NCBI RefSeq assembly: GCF_900105835.1
Contig: NZ_LT629783.1
Span: 3,370,501 to 3,434,500 of the forward strand
DNA: 64,000 nucleotides
Origin: Pseudomonas fragi
GTDB lineage: Bacteria > Pseudomonadota > Gammaproteobacteria > Pseudomonadales > Pseudomonadaceae
Reading direction: 5' to 3'
Both the position numbers and the translations under genes were made by a program. Below, one piece after another: positions 56,739 through 64,000 of the stretch (the first letter of the stretch is position 1; each line of letters opens with the position of its first letter). The notes beneath the pieces are model-generated. The model was not told where the DNA came from. It made no database searches and was given only the letters and a program-made list of their open reading frames with translations.

Positions 56739-56878
56739 TCTTTTCTAGGGGCCCGGTTCCTGCGTTTGTAGGTGTAGCCGGTAAGACCCTTAAAGAAACG
56801 CGGCGCCTGGCGCCATGACTGAGAGATTAAGCGGCCAACCCATGCCGGGTTGGGCATGTGGTTTTAGAGGGCTGAGGC
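56739..56878 (+). other. Structured 5' leader of rpmB-rpmG
   Basis: The leader contains GGCGCC-T-GGCGCC (56802-56814) and a 7-bp hairpin CCAACCC-ATGCC-GGGTTGG (56835-56853) just before the AGAGGG ribosome site. It could be a ribosomal-protein binding leader; no known family is recognised. Confidence 0.4.
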
Positions 56879-57112
56879 ATGTCGAGAGTCTGTCAAGTTA
56901 CCGGTAAGGGTCCGGTGACTGGGAATAACATTTCCCACGCAAATAACAAAACCCGTCGTCGTTTCCTGCCGAACCTGCAGCATCACCGCTTCTGGGTTGA
57001 AGAAGAGAAACGTTTCGTACGTCTGCGCGTATCTGCTAAAGGCATGCGTATCATCGACAAGCGTGGCATCACTGTCGTGCTGGCCGAAATCCGCCGTGCT
57101 GGCAAGATCTAA
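56879..57112 (+). CDS. rpmB: 50S ribosomal protein L28
   Basis: A 77-residue ribosomal protein beginning [17 protein letters not shown] with [16 protein letters not shown], the L28 core. It is the first gene of rpmB-rpmG. The CxxC zinc motif of some L28 proteins is absent, as usual in pseudomonads. Confidence 0.97.
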   Translation: MSRVCQVTGKGPVTGNNISHANNKTRRRFLPNLQHHRFWVEEEKRFVRLRVSAKGMRIIDKRGITVVLAEIRRAGKI

Positions 57113-57123
57113 GGGAGCTAATC

Positions 57124-57279
57124 ATGCGTGAATTGATCCGTTTGGTGTCGAGCGCTGGTACAGGCCATTTCTACACCACTGATAAGAACAAGCGCACCAC
57201 TCCGGACAAAATCGAAATCAAAAAATTCGATCCGCGGGTTCGCAAGCACGTGATCTACAAAGAAGCCAAAATCAAGTAA
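57124..57279 (+). CDS. rpmG: 50S ribosomal protein L33
   Basis: A 51-residue ribosomal protein starting [20 protein letters not shown] and ending YKEAKIK. It lacks the zinc-binding cysteines of the C+ form, so it is the C- type. It lies 11 bases after rpmB with a GGGAG site in the gap. Confidence 0.97.
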   Translation: MRELIRLVSSAGTGHFYTTDKNKRTTPDKIEIKKFDPRVRKHVIYKEAKIK

Positions 57280-57297
57280 TTGGTTTTTCTTCTTACG

Positions 57298-57332
57298 AAA
57301 AAGGCCCATATCTCACGATACGGGCCTTTTTT
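57298..57332. terminator. Intrinsic terminator after rpmG
   Basis: Stem AAAAAGGCCCATATC / GATACGGGCCTTTTT (one mismatch), TCAC loop and T-run; it can also stop the convergent inhibitor gene. Confidence 0.92.
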
Positions 57333-57349
57333 GTGCGCGCTTTTCGGCC

Positions 57350-57643
57350 TTAGCCGCACATAAAGCTCTGCATCAGGTTGTTTTCGTCGACAATAACGCG
57401 AAGACGATCAGCGTTGTATTCCTTGGTATAGCCCTTGCCGGGTTCCTCGACGCGAATTTCTGTTGCTCCGGTCTCGCGACGCAACATCTCCAGCAGGGCA
57501 GGCGTCGCCTCAGGCGCAACCAGAAAATTGATTGCAACCTGTTTGCACTTGCCGCCCTGCTCAGCCATTGCGGGCGTGGAGCAAACCCCCAGTACGACGC
57601 TGCTGGCCACTAACAAACGTTTCAACGCATTCAGACTGGACAT
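57350..57643 (-). CDS. I78-type peptidase-inhibitor-like exported protein
   Basis: A 97-residue protein with a signal peptide (PAMAEQ cleavage near residue 28) and a short domain ending YNADRLRVIVDENNLMQSFMCG, which matches the I78 inhibitor pattern (RxxRLnvxvDexxxixxxxCG) with a cysteine near the C-terminus and another at CKQV. A periplasmic or secreted serine-protease inhibitor role is inferred from the family only. GGAAG precedes the ATG. Confidence 0.75.
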   Translation of the reverse strand: MSSLNALKRLLVASSVVLGVCSTPAMAEQGGKCKQVAINFLVAPEATPALLEMLRRETGATEIRVEEPGKGYTKEYNADRLRVIVDENNLMQSFMCG

Positions 57644-57792
57644 GGATCTTCCCTGTTTTCAGATAAATGAAGTAACGCTGCGGGTCTCATTCCGTAAGTG
57701 CCCGGCGTTCTCCCAAGACTGGCCCAAATCGGCGCGAAAGGTGCTGGTGACGTATTTCTGAATTTGTAGTCGTTACCTTGAAGGGCAGGCAT

Positions 57793-57826
57793 AAAAAAGC
57801 CCCGCCAGCAAAGCGTGGCAGGGCTT
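57793..57826 (-). terminator. Intrinsic terminator after the cupin gene
   Basis: Read leftward, AGCCCTGCCA / TGGCGGGGCT with an 8-base loop followed by TTTTTT. Confidence 0.85.
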
Positions 57827-57841
57827 GTTTAAAGCTCTGGA

Positions 57842-58213
57842 TCAGCTGTCTTCGGCCTTTTTCTCAAAGACGACGTAAATTTTCCGACATGGCTCCAGTA
57901 CTTCCCATGTCCCTTTGAAGCCCGCGGGGATGACAAAGCGATCTCCGGCGCGCAGGGTCTTGGCGTTACCTTCATGGTCACGCAAAACGGAAACGCCCTG
58001 CACGATCTCGCAGTATTCGTGCTCGGTGTAATTGACGGTCCACTGGCCCACAGCTCCTTCCCACACTCCGGCGTTCATTTGCCCACAGGGGCTGTCGTAG
58101 TGGTTGTGGATAACTTGTTCGGGGCTGCCTTTGAGCACCTTTTCCGGGGCCGGGCTAAAACGCTCAGCCTGGGTATTGGCAGTGCTGAAGTCGACTACGC
58201 TTGCGATGCTCAT
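57842..58213 (-). CDS. Cupin domain protein (Cupin_3/EutQ-like)
   Basis: A 123-residue single-cupin protein: GVWEGAVGQWTVNYTEHEYCEIVQG carries the first metal-site motif region and LRAGDRFVIPAGFKGTWEV the second. Such small cupins often sit beside amine-catabolism genes. The ATG at 58213 has GGGGGAT upstream. It is divergent from kauB across 168 bases, which suggests a link to amine or polyamine degradation (inference). Confidence 0.85.
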   Translation of the reverse strand: MSIASVVDFSTANTQAERFSPAPEKVLKGSPEQVIHNHYDSPCGQMNAGVWEGAVGQWTVNYTEHEYCEIVQGVSVLRDHEGNAKTLRAGDRFVIPAGFKGTWEVLEPCRKIYVVFEKKAEDS

Positions 58214-58316
58214 CTTTGTTATCCCCCCGAAATTGCGGCGTATGTGGTCAGAAAACCAAAGTCTATGTTTATTAAAACGAACAAGCCATGCCGTATGCGT
58301 CACTTGTGTCAAATAT

Positions 58317-58330
58317 ATTGAAAGTTCAAT
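58317..58330. promoter_or_regulatory. Inverted repeat in the cupin/kauB promoter region
   Basis: ATTGAA-AG-TTCAAT, 51 bases before the kauB start. A possible operator for a divergent regulator; none is identified. Confidence 0.3.
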
Positions 58331-58359
58331 GGCCACTGGTTTAGGGTGGCGCTTCCATT

Positions 58360-58370
58360 TCAACAAGAGG
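58360..58370 (+). promoter_or_regulatory. Candidate Hfq/Crc site overlapping the kauB ribosome site
   Basis: TCAACAAGAGG resembles the end of the known amiE Hfq/Crc site (AACAACAAGAGG) and runs into the GAGGAGG Shine-Dalgarno of kauB. Confidence 0.35.
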
Positions 58371-58381
58371 AGGACACTCGA

Positions 58382-59875
58382 ATGACCACCCTGACGCGTG
58401 CTGACTGGGAACAACGGGCCCAACAGCTGAAAATCGAAGGTCGCGCCTTTATCAACGGTGAGTACACCGCTGCGGTCTCCAATGAAACGTTCGAGTGTCT
58501 GAGCCCGGTCGATGGCCGCTTGCTGGGCAAGGTTGCCAGCTGTGATAGCGCAGATGCCCAGCGCGCCGTTGAAGTGGCCCGCAAGACGTTCGAGTCCGGC
58601 GTCTGGTCGCGCCTGGCCCCGGCCAAGCGCAAGGCGGCAATGATCCGCTTTGCCGGCCTGCTCAAGCAAAACGCCGAAGAACTGGCCCTGCTTGAAACCC
58701 TGGACATGGGCAAGCCGATCAGTGACTCCCTGCATATCGACGTACCCGGTGCTGCCGGCGCGCTGAGCTGGAGCGGCGAAGCCATCGACAAGATCTACGA
58801 TGAAGTTGCCGCCACCCCCCACGACCAGCTGGGCCTGGTAACCCGTGAGCCGGTGGGCGTGGTCGCCGCCATCGTGCCGTGGAACTTCCCGCTGATGATG
58901 GCCTGCTGGAAACTGGGCCCGGCCCTGTCGACCGGTAACTCGGTCATTCTCAAGCCGTCCGAAAAGTCTCCTCTGACAGCCATTCGTATCGCAGCGCTGG
59001 CGGTTGAAGCCGGTATTCCTGCGGGCGTGTTCAACGTGTTGCCAGGCTACGGTCACACCGTTGGCAAGGCCCTGGCCCTGCATATGGATGTCGATACGCT
59101 GGTGTTTACCGGTTCGACCAAAATCGCCAAGCAATTGATGATTTACGCGGGCGAATCCAACATGAAGCGCATCTGGCTTGAAGCTGGCGGCAAAAGCCCG
59201 AACATCGTTTTCGCCGATGCGCCGGACCTGCAAGCCGCTGCCGAAGCGGCAGCCAGCGCCATTGCCTTCAACCAGGGCGAAGTCTGCACCGCCGGTTCGC
59301 GCCTGCTGGTGGAGCGCTCGATCAAAGACAAATTCCTGCCGCTGGTGGTCGACGCACTCAAGGGCTGGAAGCCCGGCAACCCGCTGGATCCGGACACCAC
59401 CGTGGGCGCTCTGGTCGATACCCAGCAAATGAACACCGTTCTGTCGTACATCAAGTCTGGCCATAGTGAAGGCGCAAAACTGGTCGCAGGCGGTAATCAA
59501 ATCCTGCAAGAAACCGGCGGCACCTACGTTGAACCGACCATTTTCGATGGCGTCAGTAACGCGATGAAAATCGCCCAGGAAGAAATCTTCGGCCCTGTGC
59601 TGTCGGTGATCACCTTCGACAGCGCCGAAGAGGCCATCAAGATTGCCAACGACACGCCTTACGGCCTGGCAGCAGCCGTGTGGACTGCGGACATTTCCAA
59701 GGCGCACCTGACCGCCAAGGCCCTGCGCGCCGGTAGCGTGTGGGTCAACCAATACGATGGCGGCGACATGACCGCGCCGTTTGGTGGTTTTAAGCAGTCG
59801 GGCAACGGCCGTGACAAGTCGCTGCACGCGTTCGACAAGTACACCGAGCTGAAGTCCACCTGGATCAAGCTGTAA
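58382..59875 (+). CDS. kauB: Aldehyde dehydrogenase KauB/PuuC type
   Basis: NAD(P)-dependent oxidation of amino-aldehydes such as 4-guanidinobutyraldehyde, 4-aminobutyraldehyde or the gamma-glutamyl form, in arginine and polyamine breakdown. The 497-residue protein has catalytic Cys302 (NQGEVCTAGSR), general base Glu267 (LEAGGKSPN), Rossmann segment FTGSTKIAKQL and PWNFPLMM. The symbol rests on length, sequence and position near rpmG and radC as in PAO1; exact substrate is uncertain. GAGGAGG precedes the ATG. Confidence 0.9.
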   Translation: MTTLTRADWEQRAQQLKIEGRAFINGEYTAAVSNETFECLSPVDGRLLGKVASCDSADAQRAVEVARKTFESGVWSRLAPAKRKAAMIRFAGLLKQNAEELALLETLDMGKPISDSLHIDVPGAAGALSWSGEAIDKIYDEVAATPHDQLGLVTREPVGVVAAIVPWNFPLMMACWKLGPALSTGNSVILKPSEKSPLTAIRIAALAVEAGIPAGVFNVLPGYGHTVGKALALHMDVDTLVFTGSTKIAKQLMIYAGESNMKRIWLEAGGKSPNIVFADAPDLQAAAEAAASAIAFNQGEVCTAGSRLLVERSIKDKFLPLVVDALKGWKPGNPLDPDTTVGALVDTQQMNTVLSYIKSGHSEGAKLVAGGNQILQETGGTYVEPTIFDGVSNAMKIAQEEIFGPVLSVITFDSAEEAIKIANDTPYGLAAAVWTADISKAHLTAKALRAGSVWVNQYDGGDMTAPFGGFKQSGNGRDKSLHAFDKYTELKSTWIKL

Positions 59876-59894
59876 CAGTGTAAACGCAACACCC

Positions 59895-59981
59895 TGTGGG
59901 AGCGGGCTTGCCCGCGATGGCAGCACTGAGGTCTGACTGACAGACCCCGGTGCCTTCATCGCGGGCGGGTTCGCTCCCACA
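59895..59981. repeat. REP pair after kauB
   Basis: Left arm GTGGGAGCGGGCTTGCCCGCG; right arm CGCGGGCGGGTTCGCTCCCAC, slightly degenerate. The larger element at 60006 follows immediately. Confidence 0.85.
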
Positions 59982-60005
59982 ATGGTTTTTACACCACACA
60001 AGTAG

Positions 60006-60149
60006 CGCCCTCACCCTAACCCTCTCCCGGAGGGAGAGGGGACTGACCGAGTTGATGCTGGATTCAACTTAAAACTGTCAGATTGCCGAAACTCTTAAAT
60101 ATCCCCCAATCAGCTCCCTCTCCCTCCGGGAGAGGGTTGGGGTGAGGGC
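60006..60149. repeat. Large palindromic repeat element, single unit with longer core
   Basis: Arms GCCCTCACCCTAACCCTC and GAGGGTTGGGGTGAGGGC; conserved inner ends GGGGACTGACCG and CCAATCAGCTCCCTCTCCC flank a core about 35 bases longer than in the copy at 33440. Confidence 0.88.
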
Positions 60150-60158
60150 AGCCGTCAC

Positions 60159-61709
60159 TCAGAGCATTCGCTCAAGCCCCACACTTTTGCTGAACCAGGC
60201 ATTGAGCCGGCGCCACCAGTTGCCTGGCTCATGGTGCAAGGTGTGCAACTGGCCGTTGTCTTCGGTCACCCAGACCAACTTGCCCTGTTCCAGTTTCGGT
60301 TCATAACTCAAGGCCGGGGCCATGCCCTGCAACGCCAGTTTGCGGGCCTCGGCAGCCAGTTCAGGGCTGTCCACCAGCACGCCGACCTCGGTGTTCCACA
60401 AGCCCGAGCGCGGGTCGAAATTGAACGAGCCGATAAAGGATTTCTGCTGGTCGAAAATCATCGCCTTGCTGTGCAGGCTCGAATCCGAACTCATCCCCGG
60501 CTTGAACCAATGTGGGCCGCTGCCGCCGCTACTGCCCGGCTGGCGCCGCAGCTCAAAGAGCTTGACCCCATGCTCCAGCAGCGCCTTGCGATACGGTGCA
60601 TAACCGCCATGCACCACGGGTACGTCGGTGGCCTCCAGCGAATTGGTCAATAAACGTACATCCACTCCGGCATCGGCGCGGCCCGTGAGGTACAGCAGCC
60701 CGGTTTCACCGGGTACAAAGTAGGCGGAAACCAGAATCAGCTCCTGGTTCACCCCCGCCAATTCCGGCGCCAGTTGCGTGGTCAGCATCAAATGTGAGTC
60801 AGGCTCGTCGCGGGCCAGCACCTTGCTGGGTGCATCCCACAGCGCCTGATTCCAGGCCCAGATCAGTTCCTTGCGCCACACGTCGAGCTGCGGGCGGGTT
60901 TCGTACGAGGCCAGCTCTTGATACAGCGCCGGGTTGCGTTGCTGCGCACGCTTGAGCGAGGCTTCCAGTTGTTTGCGCGCCTTGCCCAGCTCGTGCTCAG
61001 TCAGGCTCGAAGAGGCAAAATCGCCAATCGGCTGGCTCAGGGCGCTGTTCCAGTATTGGTCGAAGCTGTGCCCCAATTGTTCTGCCACCGGGCCGACGCT
61101 GAGCAGGTCGATATCGGTGAAATTCAGCTCCGGCTTGGCATCGAAATATTCATCGCCCAGATTGCGCCCGCCGACGATCGCCACGCTGTTATCGGCCAGC
61201 CAGAGCTTGTTGTGCATGCGCCGGTGCTGGCGCGAGAGATTGAACAGCCGCCCCATCGCCCGGGTCACGCCCGTGCTGCGCCCCAGTTGCAGCGGGTTGA
61301 ACAGGCGGATCTGGATATTGGGATGGGCCGCAAGGGTTGCCAGCACATCGTCCAGGCCATCACTGGCCGTGTCATCGAGCAGGATGCGCACCCGTACTCC
61401 GCGATCGGCCGCCTTGAGCAGCTCGTCGATCAACATGCGCGTACTCAGCCCGTCGTGGACGATGTAGTACTGCAGGTCGAGGCTGGTTTGCGCGTTGCGG
61501 ATCAGCTCGGCCCTGGCCCTGAACGCTTCGCCGCTGTTGGGCAGCAGGCGAAACCCCGAGCGGCCCTGATACGGTGCGGCCTGGGCCTGGATTGAACGGC
61601 CAAAGGAAGAGTCGGTTGCGGGCAACGCCTGGGTGGGTTCACGGGGTACGTCCAACGTGGCACAGCCTCCCAGCAAGACGGCTAAAAACAATGCGCAAAG
61701 TGATTTCAA
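60159..61709 (-). CDS. Phospholipase D/cardiolipin synthase-like lipoprotein
   Basis: A 516-residue protein with lipobox LGGC (Cys16) and two PLD domains, each with an HxKxxxxD motif: HNKLWLAD near residue 165 and HSKAMIFD near 411, each followed by the family GGRN/GSFNFDPRS segment. It is similar to the ClsC type but has a lipoprotein signal in place of a plain cytoplasmic start, so a periplasmic lipid- or phosphodiester-processing role is likely. The start is TTG at 61709 with GAGG nine bases upstream. Located 31 bases after the MocR gene in the same direction. Confidence 0.87.
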   Translation of the reverse strand: MKSLCALFLAVLLGGCATLDVPREPTQALPATDSSFGRSIQAQAAPYQGRSGFRLLPNSGEAFRARAELIRNAQTSLDLQYYIVHDGLSTRMLIDELLKAADRGVRVRILLDDTASDGLDDVLATLAAHPNIQIRLFNPLQLGRSTGVTRAMGRLFNLSRQHRRMHNKLWLADNSVAIVGGRNLGDEYFDAKPELNFTDIDLLSVGPVAEQLGHSFDQYWNSALSQPIGDFASSSLTEHELGKARKQLEASLKRAQQRNPALYQELASYETRPQLDVWRKELIWAWNQALWDAPSKVLARDEPDSHLMLTTQLAPELAGVNQELILVSAYFVPGETGLLYLTGRADAGVDVRLLTNSLEATDVPVVHGGYAPYRKALLEHGVKLFELRRQPGSSGGSGPHWFKPGMSSDSSLHSKAMIFDQQKSFIGSFNFDPRSGLWNTEVGVLVDSPELAAEARKLALQGMAPALSYEPKLEQGKLVWVTEDNGQLHTLHHEPGNWWRRLNAWFSKSVGLERML

Positions 61710-61740
61710 CGGGTCGAGCCTCGGGCAGACGTCACGGGAG

Positions 61741-63162
61741 TTAAACGGAATCTGCCAGCAGTTTACTGGCCGCCATACCCACTTTGCGTACAGCGTCTTC
61801 GATCTGCGGTGTAGGCTTTGCAGCGTAGTTCATGCGCAGGCAGTTACGGTACTTGCCCGAGGCCGAAAAAATACTGCCCACTGCGATCTGAACGCCCTGG
61901 TCCAGCAACGCGCGATTGAGGCGCAGGCTGTCAAACCCCTCCGGCAGCTCAAGCCAGAGCATAAAACTGCCCTGGGGCCGGCTGGCGCGGGTGCCGGGCG
62001 GAAAGTAACGACTGATCCAACCCAGCATCAGGTCGCGATTGCGCTGATACTGGCTGCGCATTTTGCGCAGGTGCGGCTCGAAATGACCGTTTTTCAAAAA
62101 ATCTGCAACCGCCAGTTGCGGCTGCGGCGCAGTAGAGCCGGTGCTGATGTATTTCATATGCAGCACCCGCTCCAGATAACGCCCCGGCGCAACCCAGCCA
62201 ACGCGCAAGCCGGGGGCCAGGGTTTTGGAGAAAGAACTGCACAGCAGGACACGACCGTCATCGTCGAAGGATTTAATGGTGCGCGGGCGAGGGTAGGTGT
62301 AGGCCAATTCGCCGTACACATCGTCTTCAATGATTGCCACATCAAAACGCTGGGCCAGGGTGACCAGCGCCCGCTTGCGGGCCTCGGGCATGATATAGCC
62401 CAGCGGGTTATTGCAACTGGGGGTGAGCTGGATGGCCTTGATCGGCCACTGTTCCAGGGCCAGTTCCAGGGCTTCGAGGCTGATACCCGTCAGTGGATCG
62501 GTGGGGATTTCCAGGGCTTTCATACCCAGGCCCTTGAGGGTTTGCATGGCGCCGTGAAAGCTCGGCGAATCCACCGCGACGATATCCCCCGGCTCGCACA
62601 CGGCGCGAATGCTGCACGACAACGCCTCATGGCAGCCGGTGGTGATCACCAGATCTTCTGCGCCCAGCTGGCAGCCCGAATCGAGCAACAGCCGCGCCAG
62701 TTGCTCGCGCAGGCCCAGCACACCGTAGACGTTGTCGTAATACAGACCGGGCAAATCCAGACGCCGGCTGATCTGCGCCAGGCTGCGCAACAACGGCTTG
62801 ATGGTCGGCGTGGTGACATCGGGCATGCCGCGCCCCAGCTGGATCACGTCCTTTTGTGGCACCGAGCGCACCAGTTCCAGCACCTGTTCCCATTGTGAAA
62901 TTTCCACCGGGCGCTGCGCCGGTTTGCCCATGCCCGGCAGGGCGGGCAGCTCACGCTCCATCGGCACAAAGTACCCGGACTTGGGCCGCGGCGATGCCAG
63001 GCCATTGTCCTCCAGCAACCGATACGCCTGCTGCACCGTGCTCAGGCTCACGCCGTGCTCGGCGCTTAACGCGCGTACAGAAGGCAAACGGTCGCCAGGG
63101 CGATAAAAGCCTTGTTCGATGCGTGTGCCAAGCAGGTCGGCGAGGTTGACGTAGAGGGTCAT
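61741..63162 (-). CDS. MocR-type PLP-dependent transcriptional regulator
   Basis: A 473-residue regulator with an N-terminal GntR winged helix (about 1-75, PSVRALSAEHGVSLSTVQQAYRLLEDNGL) fused to a class I aminotransferase domain; the PLP lysine is in SSFSKTLAPGLRVGW near residue 311, with DDVYGELAY upstream. Such proteins sense amino compounds through PLP. It is divergent from the DUF1127 gene across a gap rich in direct repeats. Target genes are unknown. Confidence 0.92.
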   Translation of the reverse strand: MTLYVNLADLLGTRIEQGFYRPGDRLPSVRALSAEHGVSLSTVQQAYRLLEDNGLASPRPKSGYFVPMERELPALPGMGKPAQRPVEISQWEQVLELVRSVPQKDVIQLGRGMPDVTTPTIKPLLRSLAQISRRLDLPGLYYDNVYGVLGLREQLARLLLDSGCQLGAEDLVITTGCHEALSCSIRAVCEPGDIVAVDSPSFHGAMQTLKGLGMKALEIPTDPLTGISLEALELALEQWPIKAIQLTPSCNNPLGYIMPEARKRALVTLAQRFDVAIIEDDVYGELAYTYPRPRTIKSFDDDGRVLLCSSFSKTLAPGLRVGWVAPGRYLERVLHMKYISTGSTAPQPQLAVADFLKNGHFEPHLRKMRSQYQRNRDLMLGWISRYFPPGTRASRPQGSFMLWLELPEGFDSLRLNRALLDQGVQIAVGSIFSASGKYRNCLRMNYAAKPTPQIEDAVRKVGMAASKLLADSV

Positions 63163-63189
63163 GGGCAGGGCTCCTGCAGGGTTGACCAG

Positions 63190-63271
63190 TACAGATAGGG
63201 CTAAAACCGAGGATTCAGCGCCTGAAATGCCGAATCTGTATGCACTTAAAAGGACTTTGCTGAATCTGTCA
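63190..63271. promoter_or_regulatory. Direct and inverted ATCTGT repeats between MocR gene and DUF1127 gene
   Basis: GCCGAATCTGTAT (63229) and GCTGAATCTGTCA (63259) are spaced exactly 30 bases, about three helical turns. Inverted partners TACAGAT (63190) and GATTCAG (63212) lie upstream. This is the arrangement expected for a MocR operator. Confidence 0.6.
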
Positions 63272-63332
63272 TGGTTTTGAGCAGACGGCCATCATGCTGA
63301 CTCATGGCAATTGAGTCAAAAGGAGCTGTCTG

Positions 63333-63566
63333 ATGAATGGTTTGAGCGATGTGCGCCTGACGCTGCACAGCCAACAATTACTGGCCGAGCATGAAACCCG
63401 TGAAGTCACCAGCATCCCGACCGGCCTTGGGTTGTGGGGCCTGTTTTGCCACCGCGCCCGCAGCCGCCGCGTACTGCTGAACCTGGACGAACAACAGCTG
63501 CGTGACGTGGGCCTGAGCCGTGAAATGGCTCAGCGTGAAGGCTGCAAGCCGTTTTGGCGTTCATGA
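63333..63566 (+). CDS. DUF1127 (YjiS-like) small protein
   Basis: A 77-residue basic protein with the DUF1127 signature LGLWGLFCHRARSRRVLLNLDEQQLRDVGLSREMAQRE in its C-terminal half (core split here only by description: LLNLDEQQLRDVGLS). Some members bind RNA or act in phosphate and carbon metabolism. AAGGAG precedes the ATG. Its promoter region holds the repeats at 63190, so control by the MocR neighbour is likely. Confidence 0.88.
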   Translation: MNGLSDVRLTLHSQQLLAEHETREVTSIPTGLGLWGLFCHRARSRRVLLNLDEQQLRDVGLSREMAQREGCKPFWRS

Positions 63567-63576
63567 CTGCAACGCC

Positions 63577-63664
63577 TGTGGGAGCGGGCTTGCCCGCGAT
63601 GGGAGCGCCGCGGTGTGTCGGCTACACCGGGGGGGCTTGATCGCGGGCAAGCCCGCTCCCACAG
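63577..63664. repeat. REP pair in convergent DUF1127/oxidoreductase gap
   Basis: Left arm GTGGGAGCGGGCTTGCCCGCG, right arm CGCGGGCAAGCCCGCTCCCAC. Confidence 0.9.
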
Positions 63665-63666
63665 GT

Positions 63667-64000
63667 TTAACGCAGTTCTTTTAACCGGTGCCACAGCATC
63701 CCCAGCGCCAGCAACGGCGAACGCAGGTATTTGCCGCCGGGGAAGGTGATATGCGGGACTTTGGCGAACAGATCAAAACCGTCACTGTGCTGGCCACTGA
63801 TGGCTTCGGCCAGCAACTTGCCCGCCAGGTGAGTGGCATTGACCCCGTGCCCCGAGTAAGCCTGGGCGTAATACACATTGGGTTGGTCTGGCAGGCGGCC
63901 AATCTGTGGCAAACGGTTGGCACCAATGCCGATCATGCCGCCCCACTGGTAATCGATTTTTACATCCTTGAGATGGGGGAACACCTCAAGCATTTTCGGA
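63667..64000 (-). CDS. FAD-dependent oxidoreductase, DAO/PuuB type (5' part outside)
   Basis: C-terminal 110 residues of a glycine/D-amino-acid oxidase family protein; the frame enters from the right edge without a start. The conserved end IGANRLPQIGRLPDQPNV and YSGHGVNATHLAGKLLAEA closes the FAD site in this family. Its place near kauB suggests a gamma-glutamylputrescine oxidase-like enzyme (PA5309 type), but only the tail is visible. Confidence 0.85.
   Translation of the reverse strand, partial: PKMLEVFPHLKDVKIDYQWGGMIGIGANRLPQIGRLPDQPNVYYAQAYSGHGVNATHLAGKLLAEAISGQHSDGFDLFAKVPHITFPGGKYLRSPLLALGMLWHRLKELR

Noticed and set aside
56815..56907. Short upstream open frame of 30 codons overlapping the rpmB start
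   Set aside because: No ribosome site precedes its ATG and it lies inside a hairpin-forming leader.
58330..58360. Sigma-54 promoter for kauB
   Set aside because: TGGC and GC elements are present but not at the -24/-12 spacing.
57842..60001. A 719-codon leftward open frame covering the kauB region
   Set aside because: Only its last 123 codons (the cupin from 58213) are real; the rest is antisense to the clear aldehyde dehydrogenase.

Overview
The window is a stretch of core chromosome from a gamma-proteobacterium of the genus Pseudomonas, most likely the P. fluorescens/P. fragi side of the genus. The evidence is the gene content (crc, algC, kauB, a homoserine kinase of the APH-fold type, the nine-gene aa3 oxidase cluster), the typical Pseudomonas REP sequences (GTGGGAGCGGGCTTGCTCGCG and its inverse), and moderately high GC with strong Pseudomonas codon bias. 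The species cannot be fixed from the sequence alone. There is no prophage, insertion sequence, CRISPR array, tRNA or rRNA gene in the window.

Layout. 1-7.8 kb: 5' part of polA, a DUF2782 gene, thrB, then the zinc uptake locus znuA <> zur-znuC-znuB with a Zur-box-like site in the divergent gap, and a lipoprotein gene. 7.8-12.7 kb: katE and the methionine importer metN-metI-metQ. 12.9-21.2 kb: one long leftward operon for the aa3/caa3 cytochrome c oxidase (coxB-coxA-ctaG-coIII-surf1-unknown-ctaA-cyoE-sco), covering structural subunits, copper delivery and haem O/A synthesis. 21.6-29.3 kb: a mixed set with beta-carbonic anhydrase, DUF523, a PHD2-like prolyl hydroxylase, an alpha/beta hydrolase, a thioredoxin-like protein and a penicillin/AHL-type acylase. 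29.4-33.5 kb: ubiC-ubiA, rubredoxin and its reductase, hupA, an SCP2-like gene. 33.6-40.4 kb: a YbaK-HDOD protein, oxyR-recG, exbB-exbD-tonB. 40.5-49.9 kb: an SDR protein, a lipoprotein, ridA-spoT-rpoZ, gmk-yicC, rph, a DUF4870 protein, crc and pyrE. 49.9-57.3 kb: coaBC-dut-algC-argB, radC, a dipeptide-type binding protein and rpmB-rpmG. 57.3-64 kb: an I78-type inhibitor, a cupin, kauB, a phospholipase D-type lipoprotein, a MocR regulator, a DUF1127 protein and the 3' part of an FAD oxidoreductase.

From memory of the P. aeruginosa PAO1 gene order, most blocks are known neighbours there, but the blocks come from several origin-proximal places (PA5493-5505, PA0102-0114, PA0305-0310, PA5309-5358), so this region is rearranged relative to PAO1.

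I did not find a convincing new multi-gene system. The observations most worth following are in regulation and genome architecture: REP pairs at 9 of the 14 convergent gene junctions; three copies of a larger palindromic element, one internally duplicated inside the cox operon; candidate Hfq/Crc CA-motifs in front of coxB, hupA and kauB; a perfect 17-bp palindrome between crc and pyrE; an eight-base homopolymer between the Shine-Dalgarno and start of algC; direct repeats between the MocR gene and its DUF1127 neighbour; and a PHD2-like (EF-Tu prolyl hydroxylase type) oxygenase translationally coupled to a DUF523 protein.
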